58,123 bases of DNA from Microbacterium terregens (lineage in GTDB: Bacteria; Pseudomonadota; Alphaproteobacteria; Sphingomonadales; Sphingomonadaceae). The stretch is taken from NCBI RefSeq assembly GCF_027922045.1, contig NZ_BSEX01000001.1, forward strand, positions 137,811 through 195,933, read 5' to 3'. Every line of letters begins with the position of its first letter. The first letter of the stretch is position 1. This document shows positions 16,392 to 25,656 of this stretch, one piece after another. The translations under genes and the position numbers were made by a program. The notes beneath the pieces are model-generated. The model worked only from the letters and a program-made list of their open reading frames with translations, made no database searches and was not told the origin of the DNA.

Positions 16392-18325
16392 ATCTCGACC
16401 TGGCTGCCGAGCTCCACCACCCGATTGGTGGGCAGGCGGAAGAATTCCATCGCGCTTTCCGCGTTGCGCAGCATCCAGGCGAACAGCTTTTCGCGCCAGA
16501 TCATCATGCCGGGCCGCGACGAGGGCAACAGCGTCTGGCGGGCGAGGAAGAAGCTGGTCTCCATCATCCGGAAATCGCCGCCCGCGACCTTCACCTGCCG
16601 AAGCGCGGCGGGCACGTCCGCATCCTGCATGAAGCCGTAGCGCAGGATCAGGCGGTGGAAGCCCTGCCCCAGGTCGTCGGCCTTAACCCGGTTCTCCTCG
16701 GCGACGAAGGGCTCGTCGGTGATCTTCACCGTCAGCAGCACGACGCGCTCGTGCAGGACCTTGTTGTGCTTGAGGTTGTGGAGCAGCGCATGGGGCACGC
16801 CATCGGGCGTGGAGGTCATGAACACCGCCGTCCCCGGCACCCGGCTCGCGGAGCTCGCGGCCGACTGGATGAACACCTTGATCGGCATTGCGGCCTCGCG
16901 CAGGCGCTCGATCATCAGCTTGCGCCCCTTCGCCCAGGTGGTGAGCAGCACGAAGACGATGATGCCGATCATCAGCGGGAACCAGCCGCCGTCGGGCACC
17001 TTGGTGAGGTTGGCCGCGAAATAGGCGCCGTCGACCAGGAAGAAGACGGCCAGCAGCGGCAGCGCGTAGTAGACCGGCCAGCGCCACAGCGCGAACAGCA
17101 GCACCGCCAGCAGGCAGGTGTCGATCAACATCGCCCCGGTGACGGCGATGCCATAGGCCGCGGTCAGGTTGGACGAGGTCTGGAAGGTGAGCACCAGCAG
17201 GATCACCATCACCATCAGCGCCCAGTTGATGAGCGGGATGTAGATCTGCCCCGCGGTAGCGGCGCTGGTGTGGTCGATGCGCAGCCGCGGGATGAAGCCG
17301 AGCTGGATCGCCTGCTGCGTGACCGAGAAGGCTCCGGAGATCACCGCCTGGCTCGCGATGATCGCGGCCGCTGTCGCCAGGAACACCATCGGCAGCTGGA
17401 AGTCGTCGGGCGCCAGCATGTAGAACGGGCTCTGCAGGGCGGCGGCGCCCTCGCGCATCAGCAACGCACCCTGTCCCATGTAGTTGGCCATGAGCGCGGG
17501 CAGCACGATCCACAGCCACGAGAAGGCGATCGGCTTGCGTCCGAAATGCCCCATGTCGGCGTACAGCGCCTCTGCGCCCGTGACCGCCAGCACCACCGAC
17601 CCCAGTGCCAGAAACGCGGCCAGCGGATCATGCACAAAGAAGGCGATCGCGTAGGTCGGCAGGAAGGCGTGCAGGATGGTCGGCGTCTGCACGATGCTGA
17701 CGACGCCCAGCGCCGCGATCACGGTAAAGTAGCAGACCATGATCGGGCCGAAGAAGGCGCCGACACGCGACGTGCCGCCCCGCTGGATCGAGAACAACCC
17801 GACGAGGATCAGCACCGCGATCGGCAGCACCAGGCCGCCGAAAGCCGGCGCGGCGATGGCGACGCCCTCCACCGCCGACAGCACCGAAACCGCGGGGGTG
17901 ATCATGCTGTCGCCATAGAAAAGCGCGGTGGCGAACACGCCCAGCAGCACGATGCCGCTGGTCCAGCGCTTCCCCTGCGTGCGGCCGGAGACGAGCGCGA
18001 GGAGTGCAAGGCTGCCGCCCTCCCCCTTGTTGTCGGCGCGCATGATGATCGACACATATTTCAGCGTCACCACGATCATCATCGACCAGAACATCAGGCT
18101 GATGACGCCCATGATGTGCAACGGGTCGAGCGCCAGCTTGTGGTGCCCGTCGAAGGTTTCGCGGAACGCGTAGAGCGGGCTGGTGCCGATGTCGCCGAAC
18201 ACGATGCCGACGGCGCCCAGCATGAGCTTCCACGTCGCCTGCTCACGCGAATGGGCGTGCCCATCCTCGACGCGATCTGATGGCAGCAGGGCAGCCCCCG
18301 TCGGGGCAGAGTCCGGGGAATTCAC
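16388..18325 (-). CDS. kup: Low-affinity potassium uptake protein
   Basis: This 645-residue KUP/HAK-family K+:H+ symporter has about twelve membrane helices followed by a cytosolic tail. Typical motifs include [22 protein letters not shown] near the N-terminus, [29 protein letters not shown] and [19 protein letters not shown]. The start is GTG at 18325, giving a short polar N-terminus. It is coupled to the downstream 2H phosphoesterase. The gap to divergent ald contains both promoters. Confidence 0.96.
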   Translation of the reverse strand: MNSPDSAPTGAALLPSDRVEDGHAHSREQATWKLMLGAVGIVFGDIGTSPLYAFRETFDGHHKLALDPLHIMGVISLMFWSMMIVVTLKYVSIIMRADNKGEGGSLALLALVSGRTQGKRWTSGIVLLGVFATALFYGDSMITPAVSVLSAVEGVAIAAPAFGGLVLPIAVLILVGLFSIQRGGTSRVGAFFGPIMVCYFTVIAALGVVSIVQTPTILHAFLPTYAIAFFVHDPLAAFLALGSVVLAVTGAEALYADMGHFGRKPIAFSWLWIVLPALMANYMGQGALLMREGAAALQSPFYMLAPDDFQLPMVFLATAAAIIASQAVISGAFSVTQQAIQLGFIPRLRIDHTSAATAGQIYIPLINWALMVMVILLVLTFQTSSNLTAAYGIAVTGAMLIDTCLLAVLLFALWRWPVYYALPLLAVFFLVDGAYFAANLTKVPDGGWFPLMIGIIVFVLLTTWAKGRKLMIERLREAAMPIKVFIQSAASSASRVPGTAVFMTSTPDGVPHALLHNLKHNKVLHERVVLLTVKITDEPFVAEENRVKADDLGQGFHRLILRYGFMQDADVPAALRQVKVAGGDFRMMETSFFLARQTLLPSSRPGMMIWREKLFAWMLRNAESAMEFFRLPTNRVVELGSQVEI

Positions 18326-18430
18326 AGGCGCGGCAATTGCTGGATCGCGTGAAACATGACCATCGCCTGAACGCTACTCGTTTCGCCGTGAAAGCGCCGG
18401 CCGTTAGCACGCGCAGCATGCGCTAGCAAC

Positions 18431-18459
18431 GGGACAAGCCCGACGACCCGTTCTATAGC
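18431..18459 (+). promoter_or_regulatory. Possible promoter of ald
   Basis: GGGACA (18431-18436), 17-base spacer, TATAGC (18454-18459), ending 27 bases before the ald start. The -35 element is weak and the -10 is fair. Confidence 0.4.
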
Positions 18460-18486
18460 GGATCATCTACCGTATCGGAGAGGTTT

Positions 18487-19599
18487 ATGCGCGTCGGTGT
18501 TCCCAAGGAAATCAAGAACCACGAGTATCGCGTCGGTCTGACGCCGTCCTCGGTGGCGGAACTGGTCGCGGCCGGGCACGAAGTCGTCGTCGAGACTTCC
18601 GCCGGGGCCGGAATCGACTTCACCGACTCGGACTATGTCGAGGCGGGTGCCCGGATCGTGGCGGATGCCGCCACCGTCTTCGCCGAGAGCGACATGATCG
18701 TGAAGGTGAAGGAGCCGCAGCCGTCCGAGATCGCGCTGTTGGAGCCGCGGCACACGCTGTTCACCTACCTGCACCTCGCCGCAGACAAGCCCCAGGCAGA
18801 AGGGCTGATGCGGTCCGGTGCGACCTGCATTGCCTATGAGACGGTGACGTCGAACAGCGGTTCGCTGCCCTTGCTGAAGCCCATGTCGGAGGTCGCGGGC
18901 CGCATGTCCGTGCAGGTCGGCGCCCACTATCTGGAAAAGGAACAGGGCGGCCGCGGCGTTCTTCTGGGCGGCGTCCCCGGCGTCGCGCCGGCGCGAGTCG
19001 CGATCCTGGGCGGCGGCGTCGCCGGCATCAACGCCGCGCAGATGGCGGTGGGGCTGCGCGCGGACGTCACCATCTACGACATCAGCAACGAACGGTTGGC
19101 CGAGCTCGACCTTCACTTCGGCAGCCAGATCAAGACCGCCTATGCCTCTCGCGCCGCGATCGCGGCGGCGGTGGCGCAGGCCCATCTGGTGATCGGCGCC
19201 GTGCTGGTGCCGGGTGCCGCAGCCCCGAAGCTCGTCACTCGGGAGATGCTGCGCACGATGAAGCGCGGCAGCGTGCTGGTCGACATCGCGATCGACCAGG
19301 GCGGGTGTTTCGAAACCTCCCGCGCGACCACCCACGACGACCCGGTTTTCGTCGAGGAGGACGTGATCCATTATTGCGTCGCCAACATGCCGGGCGCGGT
19401 CGCCCGCACCTCCGCGTTCGCGCTCAACAACGCGACCCTGCCGTTCGTGATGCGGCTCGCCAAGTTCGGCGCGGAAGGCGCCATGCGTGCCGACCGGCAC
19501 CTGGCAGCAGGCCTGAACGTGTCCCGCGCCAAGATCCGGCATGCCGCTGTGGCGGAGGCCCTCACGTTCACCATGGAAGCCTGGTCCGGAACGGAGTGA
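18487..19599 (+). CDS. ald: Alanine dehydrogenase
   Basis: This enzyme interconverts L-alanine and pyruvate plus ammonia with NAD. The 370-residue protein has the N-terminal MRVGVPKEIKNHEYRVGLTP block, a catalytic-region HTLFTYLHLA segment, the nucleotide-binding GGGVAGINAAQMAVGL at mid-protein and IDQGGCFETSRATTHDDPVF near the C-terminus. Length is exactly typical. GGAGAG precedes the ATG. An EcfG promoter for the next gene is embedded in its last codons. Confidence 0.97.
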   Translation: MRVGVPKEIKNHEYRVGLTPSSVAELVAAGHEVVVETSAGAGIDFTDSDYVEAGARIVADAATVFAESDMIVKVKEPQPSEIALLEPRHTLFTYLHLAADKPQAEGLMRSGATCIAYETVTSNSGSLPLLKPMSEVAGRMSVQVGAHYLEKEQGGRGVLLGGVPGVAPARVAILGGGVAGINAAQMAVGLRADVTIYDISNERLAELDLHFGSQIKTAYASRAAIAAAVAQAHLVIGAVLVPGAAAPKLVTREMLRTMKRGSVLVDIAIDQGGCFETSRATTHDDPVFVEEDVIHYCVANMPGAVARTSAFALNNATLPFVMRLAKFGAEGAMRADRHLAAGLNVSRAKIRHAAVAEALTFTMEAWSGTE

Positions 19600-19612
19600 G
19601 AACAAAGACGTT
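19588..19612 (+). promoter_or_regulatory. EcfG-type general stress promoter for the DUF3072 gene
   Basis: GGAAC (19588-19592), 16-base spacer, CGTT (19609-19612): a perfect match to the EcfG consensus, beginning inside the last codons of ald and ending 23 bases before the GTG start. Confidence 0.82.
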
Positions 19613-19635
19613 TGTCCCGGGGAAGGAGATACCCC

Positions 19636-19857
19636 GTGGCAAATGATCAGAACCCCAAGAGCGAGCCTTTTTCCAACGCCGAAAAGGACCCGGACGACTG
19701 GACCACCGGCGACGAGCCGATGACCGGCGCCCAGGCATCCTACCTCAAGACGCTGAGCGAAGAGGCCGGCGAGGAATTCGACCAAGGCCTCTCCAAGGCG
19801 GAGGCTTCCAAGCGCATCGATGCGCTGCAGGAAAAGACCGGCCGCGGAGCGAACTAG
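19636..19857 (+). CDS. DUF3072 small protein
   Basis: This 73-residue hydrophilic protein has the DUF3072 core DEPMTGAQASYLKTLSEEAGEEFDQGLSKAEASKRIDALQ, a helix-turn-helix-like SAP/SLOG-sized module of unknown function. The start is GTG at 19636, because AAGGAGAT lies 5 bases upstream; the earlier in-frame ATG at 19612 lacks a ribosome-binding site. It has its own EcfG promoter and a strong terminator, so it is expected to be a stress-induced single-gene unit. Confidence 0.85.
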   Translation: MANDQNPKSEPFSNAEKDPDDWTTGDEPMTGAQASYLKTLSEEAGEEFDQGLSKAEASKRIDALQEKTGRGAN

Positions 19858-19863
19858 GCACGG

Positions 19864-19891
19864 CGCCGCCACCTTCGGGTGGCGGCGTTTT
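19864..19891 (+). terminator. Rho-independent terminator
   Basis: A 10-base-pair perfect stem CGCCGCCACC / GGTGGCGGCG with a TTCG tetraloop, followed by TTTT. It ends the DUF3072 transcript. Confidence 0.9.
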
Positions 19892-19969
19892 CCCCGGCCG
19901 GGTTGAGACCGGTTGTTTGCGCCGTTGGCGTCGGCGTAGATTGCGGCGTCCACCCGGGAGCCCGCACCG

Positions 19970-20866
19970 ATGCACGACCTGCTTGCCGCCCTTCTTGCGT
20001 CGCTAGCGCTGGCGGGGACCGCGACAACATCCGCGGAAGTTGACGGCCGGTTTGACGTTGGGGGGCGCGCGATCCGGCTACAATGCCAGGGTGCCGGCGA
20101 GCCCACGGCGGTGGTGGATGCGGGCATGGGTACCGCACCTGTCGAAGACGCAGGGTGGCAACGGATCGCGGCGCGGATCGCACCCGTCACACGTATCTGC
20201 CTCTATGATCGCGCCGGCTTGGGCAGCAGCGACCGAGCGCCGGAGCCGGTCCGGACAAGCCTGGATGCGGCGAACGATCTGCACGCCGTGCTACAAGAAG
20301 CGGGGGTTCGGGGTCCGTTTCTGCTGGTCGGCCACTCGATCGGCGGTCTCCACGCGCAGGTGTTCGCGAGCCGCTTTCCGGACGATACGGCCGGGCTGGT
20401 ACTCGTCTCTTCGACCCATCCGGACCAGATGACGACCTGGCTTGCGATGCTGCCCAGTGCCAAGCCCGGGGAGGAGAAGCCGCTGACCGACGTGCGCACC
20501 TTTCTCTCCGCCATGATCGAGGATCCGAACCGCAACGAGGAACGGCTCGACTGGCGCGCGAGTGCGGCAACCGCGCGTCAGTTGAAGACGCTCGGCGACA
20601 AGCCGGTGATCGTGGCGACGCACAGCCAGCGCTTTCGCATGGTGCCCGGGCTTTCGGAGCCGCTCGCTATCCGACTGGAGGAGTCGAGCCAGCGCATGCA
20701 GAAGCAGTTCCTCACGCTTTCCTCCAACGCGCACCAGAATATCGCGGCGACCGCCGGCCACGGCCTGCCGCACGAGGCGCCGGAGTTCGTGGTGGACAAC
20801 ATCCTGCAGGGGGTCGCGGCGGTGCGCGCGCAGGGCTCGACCGGGCGGACTCAGCCGACCCGGTAG
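19970..20866 (+). CDS. Alpha/beta hydrolase
   Basis: This 298-residue protein has a likely N-terminal signal peptide (MHDLLAALLASLALAGTATTS) and an alpha/beta-hydrolase fold. The nucleophile elbow GHSIGG is at about residue 121, an oxyanion-region motif VVDAGMGT precedes CLYDRAGLGSSD, and a C-terminal catalytic histidine is probably in NAHQNIAATAGHGLPHEAPEFV. The substrate is unknown. A GGGAG ribosome-binding site precedes the ATG. Its end overlaps the convergent GH27 gene by 16 bases. Confidence 0.85.
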   Translation: MHDLLAALLASLALAGTATTSAEVDGRFDVGGRAIRLQCQGAGEPTAVVDAGMGTAPVEDAGWQRIAARIAPVTRICLYDRAGLGSSDRAPEPVRTSLDAANDLHAVLQEAGVRGPFLLVGHSIGGLHAQVFASRFPDDTAGLVLVSSTHPDQMTTWLAMLPSAKPGEEKPLTDVRTFLSAMIEDPNRNEERLDWRASAATARQLKTLGDKPVIVATHSQRFRMVPGLSEPLAIRLEESSQRMQKQFLTLSSNAHQNIAATAGHGLPHEAPEFVVDNILQGVAAVRAQGSTGRTQPTR

Positions 20867-22197
20867 AGCCCGGCACCGTGCGAGGGGATGCGGCGGATGA
20901 GCCGGTCCTTCGCGGGCGCCAGCGCCTTGCCTTCCCACAGGTCACGCACCTGCTGGCTGCCGCTCAACCCAAATTCGCGGAGCGGGAGGGTGATCTCCCG
21001 CGCCTCCTTGCCGGTGTTGAACAGCGCGACATAGCGGCCGCGGCCGTCCGCCGGCCGCGCGGACCACACCCGCACGCCGTCGGCCAGGAAGTGCGGTTGA
21101 TTGTCCGTGCTCGCCTGGTTCACCGCCAGCACTTCGCGGTTGGTCAACAATGCCAGCGTCGGATCGTCCAGGTGCCTGAGGTCCCCGCCCATGATGAGCG
21201 GCGAGCGCGCGATCGACCAGAGCGTCATCAGCGTGCGCTGCTCGTCGGGCGTGAACTTGGTATCCCGCTCGCCCAGCGCCAGCCGGCCGAGAGGCAGCAT
21301 GTCGGCGTCCGGCCAGCCGCCGGGTCGCCGCCACGGGTTCCAGTTCTCCAGCCGCGTGAACTGCGCCTCCAGCAGCGGCCATTCGTCCCAGAAGTCGTCG
21401 CTGATCCGCCACATCTGCGCAAAGCGACGCACGTGCTCGCCGCGGGTGACCGGCGTTTCACCGGGCGACAGGCTCAGGATCATCGGCCGGCCGCTCGCGG
21501 CGATCGCCTTGTGCGCCGCCTCGATCTCCAGCGCATGGGCATCATAGGGGCGGCTCATGTCGTCCATCTTGACGAAGTCGACGCCCCAGGACGCGAACAG
21601 GCGGAAGACGCTGTCGTAATAGGCCTGTGCCCCCGGTCTCGTCATGTCGACGCCGTACATGTCCGGGTTCCAGGAGCAGGTGCTGCTGGTGTCGGCGATG
21701 TCGGCGGCACGGACCTTGGTGCCCAGCACCGGAAGGTTGCGCTCGACGGCCAGGCGCGGGATGCCGCGCATCAGGTGGACGCCGAACTTGAGGCCCAGCG
21801 CATGGACCTCCGCCGCAAGGGGCGCGAACCCGCGCCCGTTTGCGCTAGAAGGGAAGCGGTTCGGCGCCGGCAGCAACCGGCCGTTGCCGTCCATCGCCGG
21901 CACCGGCTTGGCATTATAGGTGTAGCTGGCGGCGTTGGGTTCGTACCACTGGATGTCGACCGTGAAGACGTCATAGCCGAACGGCAGCAGCTTGTCGGCC
22001 ATGATGCGGGCCGTCTCTCGCGCCTGCGCCTCGGTGATGGTAGTGGCGAAGCTGTTCCAGCTGTTCCAGCCCATCGGCGGCGTTGGCGCGAGCACCGGTT
22101 CGCGCGCGCCGTTCCCCGCCTGGGCAAACGCCGGCAGGGCGGATGCCGCCGTTCCCGCCATGCCCGCCGCCAATAGTTCGCGCCGGCCGATCCGCAT
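20851..22197 (-). CDS. GH27-family glycosidase (alpha-galactosidase-like), exported
   Basis: This 448-residue protein begins with a twin-arginine-type signal (RRELLAAGMAGTAASALPAFAQA). The mature (beta/alpha)8 barrel shows the GH27 opening TPPMGWNSWNSF, a nucleophile-like aspartate in DFVKMDDM and a second acidic motif in MWRISDDFWDEW, followed by a small C-terminal beta-domain. GH27 enzymes remove alpha-galactosyl or related sugars; specificity cannot be fixed from sequence. The GGGGAGGGAAG ribosome-binding site is strong. No adjacent sugar importer is present. Confidence 0.87.
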   Translation of the reverse strand: MRIGRRELLAAGMAGTAASALPAFAQAGNGAREPVLAPTPPMGWNSWNSFATTITEAQARETARIMADKLLPFGYDVFTVDIQWYEPNAASYTYNAKPVPAMDGNGRLLPAPNRFPSSANGRGFAPLAAEVHALGLKFGVHLMRGIPRLAVERNLPVLGTKVRAADIADTSSTCSWNPDMYGVDMTRPGAQAYYDSVFRLFASWGVDFVKMDDMSRPYDAHALEIEAAHKAIAASGRPMILSLSPGETPVTRGEHVRRFAQMWRISDDFWDEWPLLEAQFTRLENWNPWRRPGGWPDADMLPLGRLALGERDTKFTPDEQRTLMTLWSIARSPLIMGGDLRHLDDPTLALLTNREVLAVNQASTDNQPHFLADGVRVWSARPADGRGRYVALFNTGKEAREITLPLREFGLSGSQQVRDLWEGKALAPAKDRLIRRIPSHGAGLYRVG

Positions 22198-22230
22198 CGT
22201 CTTCCCTCCCCTTTTCTCTGGCCGCTCTCG

Positions 22231-22752
22231 CTAGCAGCGACCCGGCGCGGGCACCATGGCGGCGTCCGGGATCATGATCTCCGTCCCGAACTTCACCCGG
22301 TCCAGTGCGATCAGGCTGCGAAAGCTGGCGATCGCGTCGTTCTCGGAGAACAGCCGCCGGCTGATCGCATCATAGGCGACCATGTCGGCCGCGACGATCA
22401 CCAGAACGAAGCTGATGCCGCCCGTCACATAATAGCATTGCTGCACCTCCGGCGCATCGCGGAACAGCGCCTTGGCGGCGTCGACGGTACGGGAGCGCTC
22501 GTCCGCAAGCTGGACTTCGACGATCGCGGTGATCCCCATCTGCACCGCGCGCGTATCGACGATCGCGACGTTGCGCTCGATGACCCCGGCCTTTTCCATC
22601 GCTGCCACCCGCCGCTGCACCGCCGCAGCCGAGAGGTTCACCGCCTCCCCGATGGTACGCTGTGGAGTGCGGTTGTCCCGCTGGAGGATGCGGAGGATCG
22701 CGCGGTCGAACGCGTCGAGGACGCGTCGGCGAAGGGCATTCGCTTGGGCCAT
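22231..22752 (-). CDS. Lrp/AsnC family transcriptional regulator
   Basis: This 173-residue regulator has an N-terminal winged helix-turn-helix (DRAILRILQRDNRTPQRTIGEAVNLSAAAVQRRVAAMEKAGVIE, about residues 16-60) and a C-terminal RAM ligand-binding domain (VEVQLADERSRTVDAAKALFRDAPEVQQCYYVTGGISFVLVIVA). It is divergent from a DMT transporter with a 93-base gap, the usual arrangement for an Lrp-type protein controlling an amino-acid exporter. That regulatory link is inferred. Confidence 0.92.
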   Translation of the reverse strand: MAQANALRRRVLDAFDRAILRILQRDNRTPQRTIGEAVNLSAAAVQRRVAAMEKAGVIERNVAIVDTRAVQMGITAIVEVQLADERSRTVDAAKALFRDAPEVQQCYYVTGGISFVLVIVAADMVAYDAISRRLFSENDAIASFRSLIALDRVKFGTEIMIPDAAMVPAPGRC

Positions 22753-22845
22753 GCGCGAGTTTTTGTTGCATCCAAGGCCGCGAGCAAGCGCAAAAACCTC
22801 ATGCGGGCGGTGCTATTCCGCGCGGTGTTCGCGATGAGGAGGACG

Positions 22846-23811
22846 ATGATCAGCACCGCGGCCGGTACGCCCGGCACCAACAGGACCGTTCTAGGGGTCG
22901 CCTGTGGCATGGGAGCCGGGGCGCTCTGGGGCCTGGTGTTTCTTGCTCCCGATCTCGTGCGGGCGTTCACCCCCCTGCAGCTCGCGATCGGGCGGTATCT
23001 CGCCTTCGGCCTGATCTCGGCCGCGCTGATCGGTTCCCGCTGGCGTAGCCTGGTCGCGGCGGTGCCGGCGCGTGGCTGGCTGTCGCTTGCTTGGCTCTCG
23101 CTGGCGGGCAACACGCTCTATTACGTGCTGCTGTCGACCGCGGTGCAGACGGGCGGCATCGCCATGACGTCCCTCGTGCTCGGCTTCCTCCCGGTCCCGG
23201 TGACGATCATCGGCAGCCGCGATTCCGGCGCGGTGCCGCTGCGAAGGCTCGTGCCGTCCCTCCTGCTGTGCGTGGCAGGCGCCGTCTGCATCGGCTGGCA
23301 GGCGATCGCGGCACCGGCTGCAGGCGCGGTCACGGGGCTCCTGTTCGCCGTCGGAGCGCTGGCGTCCTGGACCGCCTATGCCATCGGCAACACCCGTTCG
23401 CTCAGCCGCTTCGGGCACGTCTCCCCCCAGGACTGGAACCTGCTGACCGGCGTAGTCACGGGGCTTCAGGCAATTGCCCTGATCCCGGTCACGCTGCTGT
23501 TCGAGCCGCTGAACCACACGCCCCGGGCCTGGCTCGAATATGCTGGCGTCTCGGTCGCGGTCGCGCTTCTTGCGTCGATTGGTGGCAATCTGCTCTGGAA
23601 CCGGATGAGCCGGCTGCTGCCGCTCACGCTCGTCGGCCAGATGATCCTGTTCGAGACCTTGTTCGGCCTGCTCTACGCCTTTGTCTGGGAACGGCGTCTG
23701 CCGACGCCGCTCGAAGCGGCTGCGTGCGTGCTGGTGGTCGCCAGCGTGCTTACCTGCATCGCCGCCCATCGACGACGCGCGGGCCTTGCGATCACGGCCG
23801 CAGCCACCTGA
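22846..23811 (+). CDS. DMT-superfamily (EamA) transporter
   Basis: This inner-membrane protein of about 321 residues has ten hydrophobic segments in two EamA repeats (for example CGMGAGALWGLVFLAPDLVRAF and the C-terminal GNLLWNRMSRLLPLTLVGQMILFETLFGLLYAF). The frame is open far upstream, but AGGAGG at 22837-22842 supports ATG 22846, though at only 3 bases spacing; ATG 22834 or 22801 are alternatives. It is probably regulated by the adjacent divergent Lrp-family gene. The substrate may be an amino acid. Confidence 0.85.
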   Translation: MISTAAGTPGTNRTVLGVACGMGAGALWGLVFLAPDLVRAFTPLQLAIGRYLAFGLISAALIGSRWRSLVAAVPARGWLSLAWLSLAGNTLYYVLLSTAVQTGGIAMTSLVLGFLPVPVTIIGSRDSGAVPLRRLVPSLLLCVAGAVCIGWQAIAAPAAGAVTGLLFAVGALASWTAYAIGNTRSLSRFGHVSPQDWNLLTGVVTGLQAIALIPVTLLFEPLNHTPRAWLEYAGVSVAVALLASIGGNLLWNRMSRLLPLTLVGQMILFETLFGLLYAFVWERRLPTPLEAAACVLVVASVLTCIAAHRRRAGLAITAAAT

Positions 23812-23815
23812 GACG

Positions 23816-23847
23816 TGCCGCTCGCCCTTTTCCCAGGGCGAGCGGCA
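23816..23847. terminator. Hairpin between convergent transporter and SDR genes
   Basis: TGCCGCTCGCCC pairs perfectly with GGGCGAGCGGCA (12 base pairs) around an 8-base loop. There is no long T-tract, but the position between two convergent stop codons suggests a bidirectional terminator. Confidence 0.6.
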
Positions 23848-23858
23848 GCGGGACGGAT

Positions 23859-24596
23859 CTAGATAGCGTCGCTGGCGGTCGGCCGCACGACGATCTCGCT
23901 GACGTCGACATCATCCGGCTGGCTGACGGCAAACAGGATCGCACGGGCGATCGCGTCCGCCTTCAGGATCGATGCACGGAAGGCTTCCATCGCCTTGGCC
24001 GTCTCCGGGTGGGTGATGGCGTCCGCGAGTTCGGACTCGACCGCGCCTGGCGAGATGATCGTGGCGCGGATGTTGTCGTGCTCGCGGCGGATGCCGTCGG
24101 TGATCGCCCACACCGCGAACTTGGTCGCGCAGTAGACGGCGCCGGTCGGCACCACATAATGCGCGGCGAGCGAGGCGACGTTGACGAACTGGCCCGAGCC
24201 CTGCTCGGCGAAGCCCGGCAGTGCGGCAGCGACGCCGTTCAGGACACCGCGGACGTTGACGTCGATCATCCGGTTCCACTCGTCGGTCTTGAGCGCCGCG
24301 AGCGGCGACAGCGGCATGATGCCCGCATTGTTGACCAGCACGTCGACGCGGCCATAGCGCTCGACCGCCGCGTCCACGAAGCCGGCGAAGCTGGCGGCGT
24401 CGGTCACGTCGAGCCGCTGCCACGCCACGGTGCCACCGGCTGCTTCGATCTCCGCGGCAAGCCGCTCCAGCCGATCGGTCCGGCGAGCCCCCAGCATCAG
24501 GCGAGCCCCGGCACCGGCCAGCAGGCGCGCGGTCGCCTCGCCGATGCCGCTGCTGGCGCCGGTGATCAGGATCGTCTTCTCATTCAGGTCGGACAT
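23859..24596 (-). CDS. Short-chain dehydrogenase/reductase
   Basis: This 245-residue classical SDR has TGASSGIGEATARLL (cofactor binding, residues 12-26), NNAGIMP, a catalytic serine in NVASLAAHY and YxxxK in YCATK. An arginine-containing GARRTDRLERL segment after beta2 suggests NADP preference. The substrate is unknown. The start is ATG 24596 (MSDLNEKTILITG); a longer open frame upstream runs into the promoter region. It is divergent from an AraC regulator that probably controls it. Confidence 0.92.
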   Translation of the reverse strand: MSDLNEKTILITGASSGIGEATARLLAGAGARLMLGARRTDRLERLAAEIEAAGGTVAWQRLDVTDAASFAGFVDAAVERYGRVDVLVNNAGIMPLSPLAALKTDEWNRMIDVNVRGVLNGVAAALPGFAEQGSGQFVNVASLAAHYVVPTGAVYCATKFAVWAITDGIRREHDNIRATIISPGAVESELADAITHPETAKAMEAFRASILKADAIARAILFAVSQPDDVDVSEIVVRPTASDAI

Positions 24597-24756
24597 GGTG
24601 CTTCCTCCATCCGCCAGCGATCGTCGCTGGCCCGCACCCTTTTTGCGCGCCAGGGCACGGCGGACGGTAGACGCGAACTCCGGGATGCTTGCACGATCCT
24701 GCATCCGGACGTTCGGCGGCTTGCGCAGGCAGCTTCCGCGTGGAAGCAAGGCAGCC

Positions 24757-25653
24757 ATGCACCGCATCACCGATCTTGCCGCGCTGATCGCGCGCCACGC
24801 TCCGGAAGACGGCTTCCAGGACACCGCGCTTCCCTCGGTCACGCTTATACGATCCGCCGCGGTGACCACGCCAACGCCGACCGTCTATGCGCCGTCGCTG
24901 TGCATGGTCGCGCAAGGTGCCAAGGAAGCGCAGCTGGGGCGGAGCCGGTTCTACTATGATCCCGGCAGCTTTCTGCTCGCCGGGGTCGACCTGCCGGTGG
25001 TCGGCGCGGTGACCCAGGCGAGCGCGGACGCGCCCTATCTATGCCTCGTCCTGCACCTGGATGCTGCGCGGGTGGCCGAGATGGTGGCCGAGCACCCGAT
25101 GGCGGATCCGCAAGGGGACCGCCCGATCCCGGGCCTCATCCTGGGTGAAACCACCGCCGAGATGATCGACGCCGCCTGCCGGCTGCTGGCGTTGCTCGAT
25201 GCCCCCGAAGACCGGGATGCCCTCGCCCCGTTGCTGGAACGCGAACTGCTCTGGCGCCTGTTGCGCGGCCCCGCCGGTCAACTTCTGCGGCAAATGGCGG
25301 GCGGGCCGCAGAGCGACAAGCTCAACCGGGCCCTTCAGTGGCTGCGCCACCATTATGCCGAACCGGTGTCGATCGACACGCTGGCGGAGGTCGCGGGCAT
25401 GAGCCCGTCTGCCCTTCACCAGCATTTCCGCACCGTCACCGGGCTCAGCCCGCTGCGCTACCGCACCCAGTTGCGCGTCCAAGAGGCGCGGCGGCTGATG
25501 ATCGCGCGTGGGCTGGATGCCGCCACCGCGGGTTTCCAGGTGGGCTATGGCAGCCCGTCCCAGTTCAGCCGGGAATATGCCCGCACCATGGGCCTTCCCC
25601 CCAGCCGCGACGTCGAGCGGCTGCGGGCGTCCACCGACTATCTGGTTGCCTGA
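24757..25653 (+). CDS. AraC-family transcriptional regulator
   Basis: This 298-residue protein has an N-terminal AraC_N-type cupin-like domain (VYAPSLCMVAQGAKEAQLGRSRFYYDPGSFLLAGVDLPVVG) and two C-terminal helix-turn-helix units (VSIDTLAEVAGMSPSALHQHFRTVTGLSPLRYRTQLRVQEARRLM and AATAGFQVGYGSPSQFSREYARTMG). The 160-base divergent gap to an SDR gene is the common arrangement of AraC_N regulators with a nearby oxidoreductase. The start at ATG 24757 is chosen because upstream in-frame sequence is Arg/Ala/Pro-rich noise. Confidence 0.92.
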   Translation: MHRITDLAALIARHAPEDGFQDTALPSVTLIRSAAVTTPTPTVYAPSLCMVAQGAKEAQLGRSRFYYDPGSFLLAGVDLPVVGAVTQASADAPYLCLVLHLDAARVAEMVAEHPMADPQGDRPIPGLILGETTAEMIDAACRLLALLDAPEDRDALAPLLERELLWRLLRGPAGQLLRQMAGGPQSDKLNRALQWLRHHYAEPVSIDTLAEVAGMSPSALHQHFRTVTGLSPLRYRTQLRVQEARRLMIARGLDAATAGFQVGYGSPSQFSREYARTMGLPPSRDVERLRASTDYLVA

Positions 25654-25656
25654 GAC

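Noticed and set aside
16655..18280. 541-residue open frame opposite kup
   Set aside because: Composition is His/Arg/Gln-rich repeated noise typical of antisense frames over hydrophobic membrane-protein genes.
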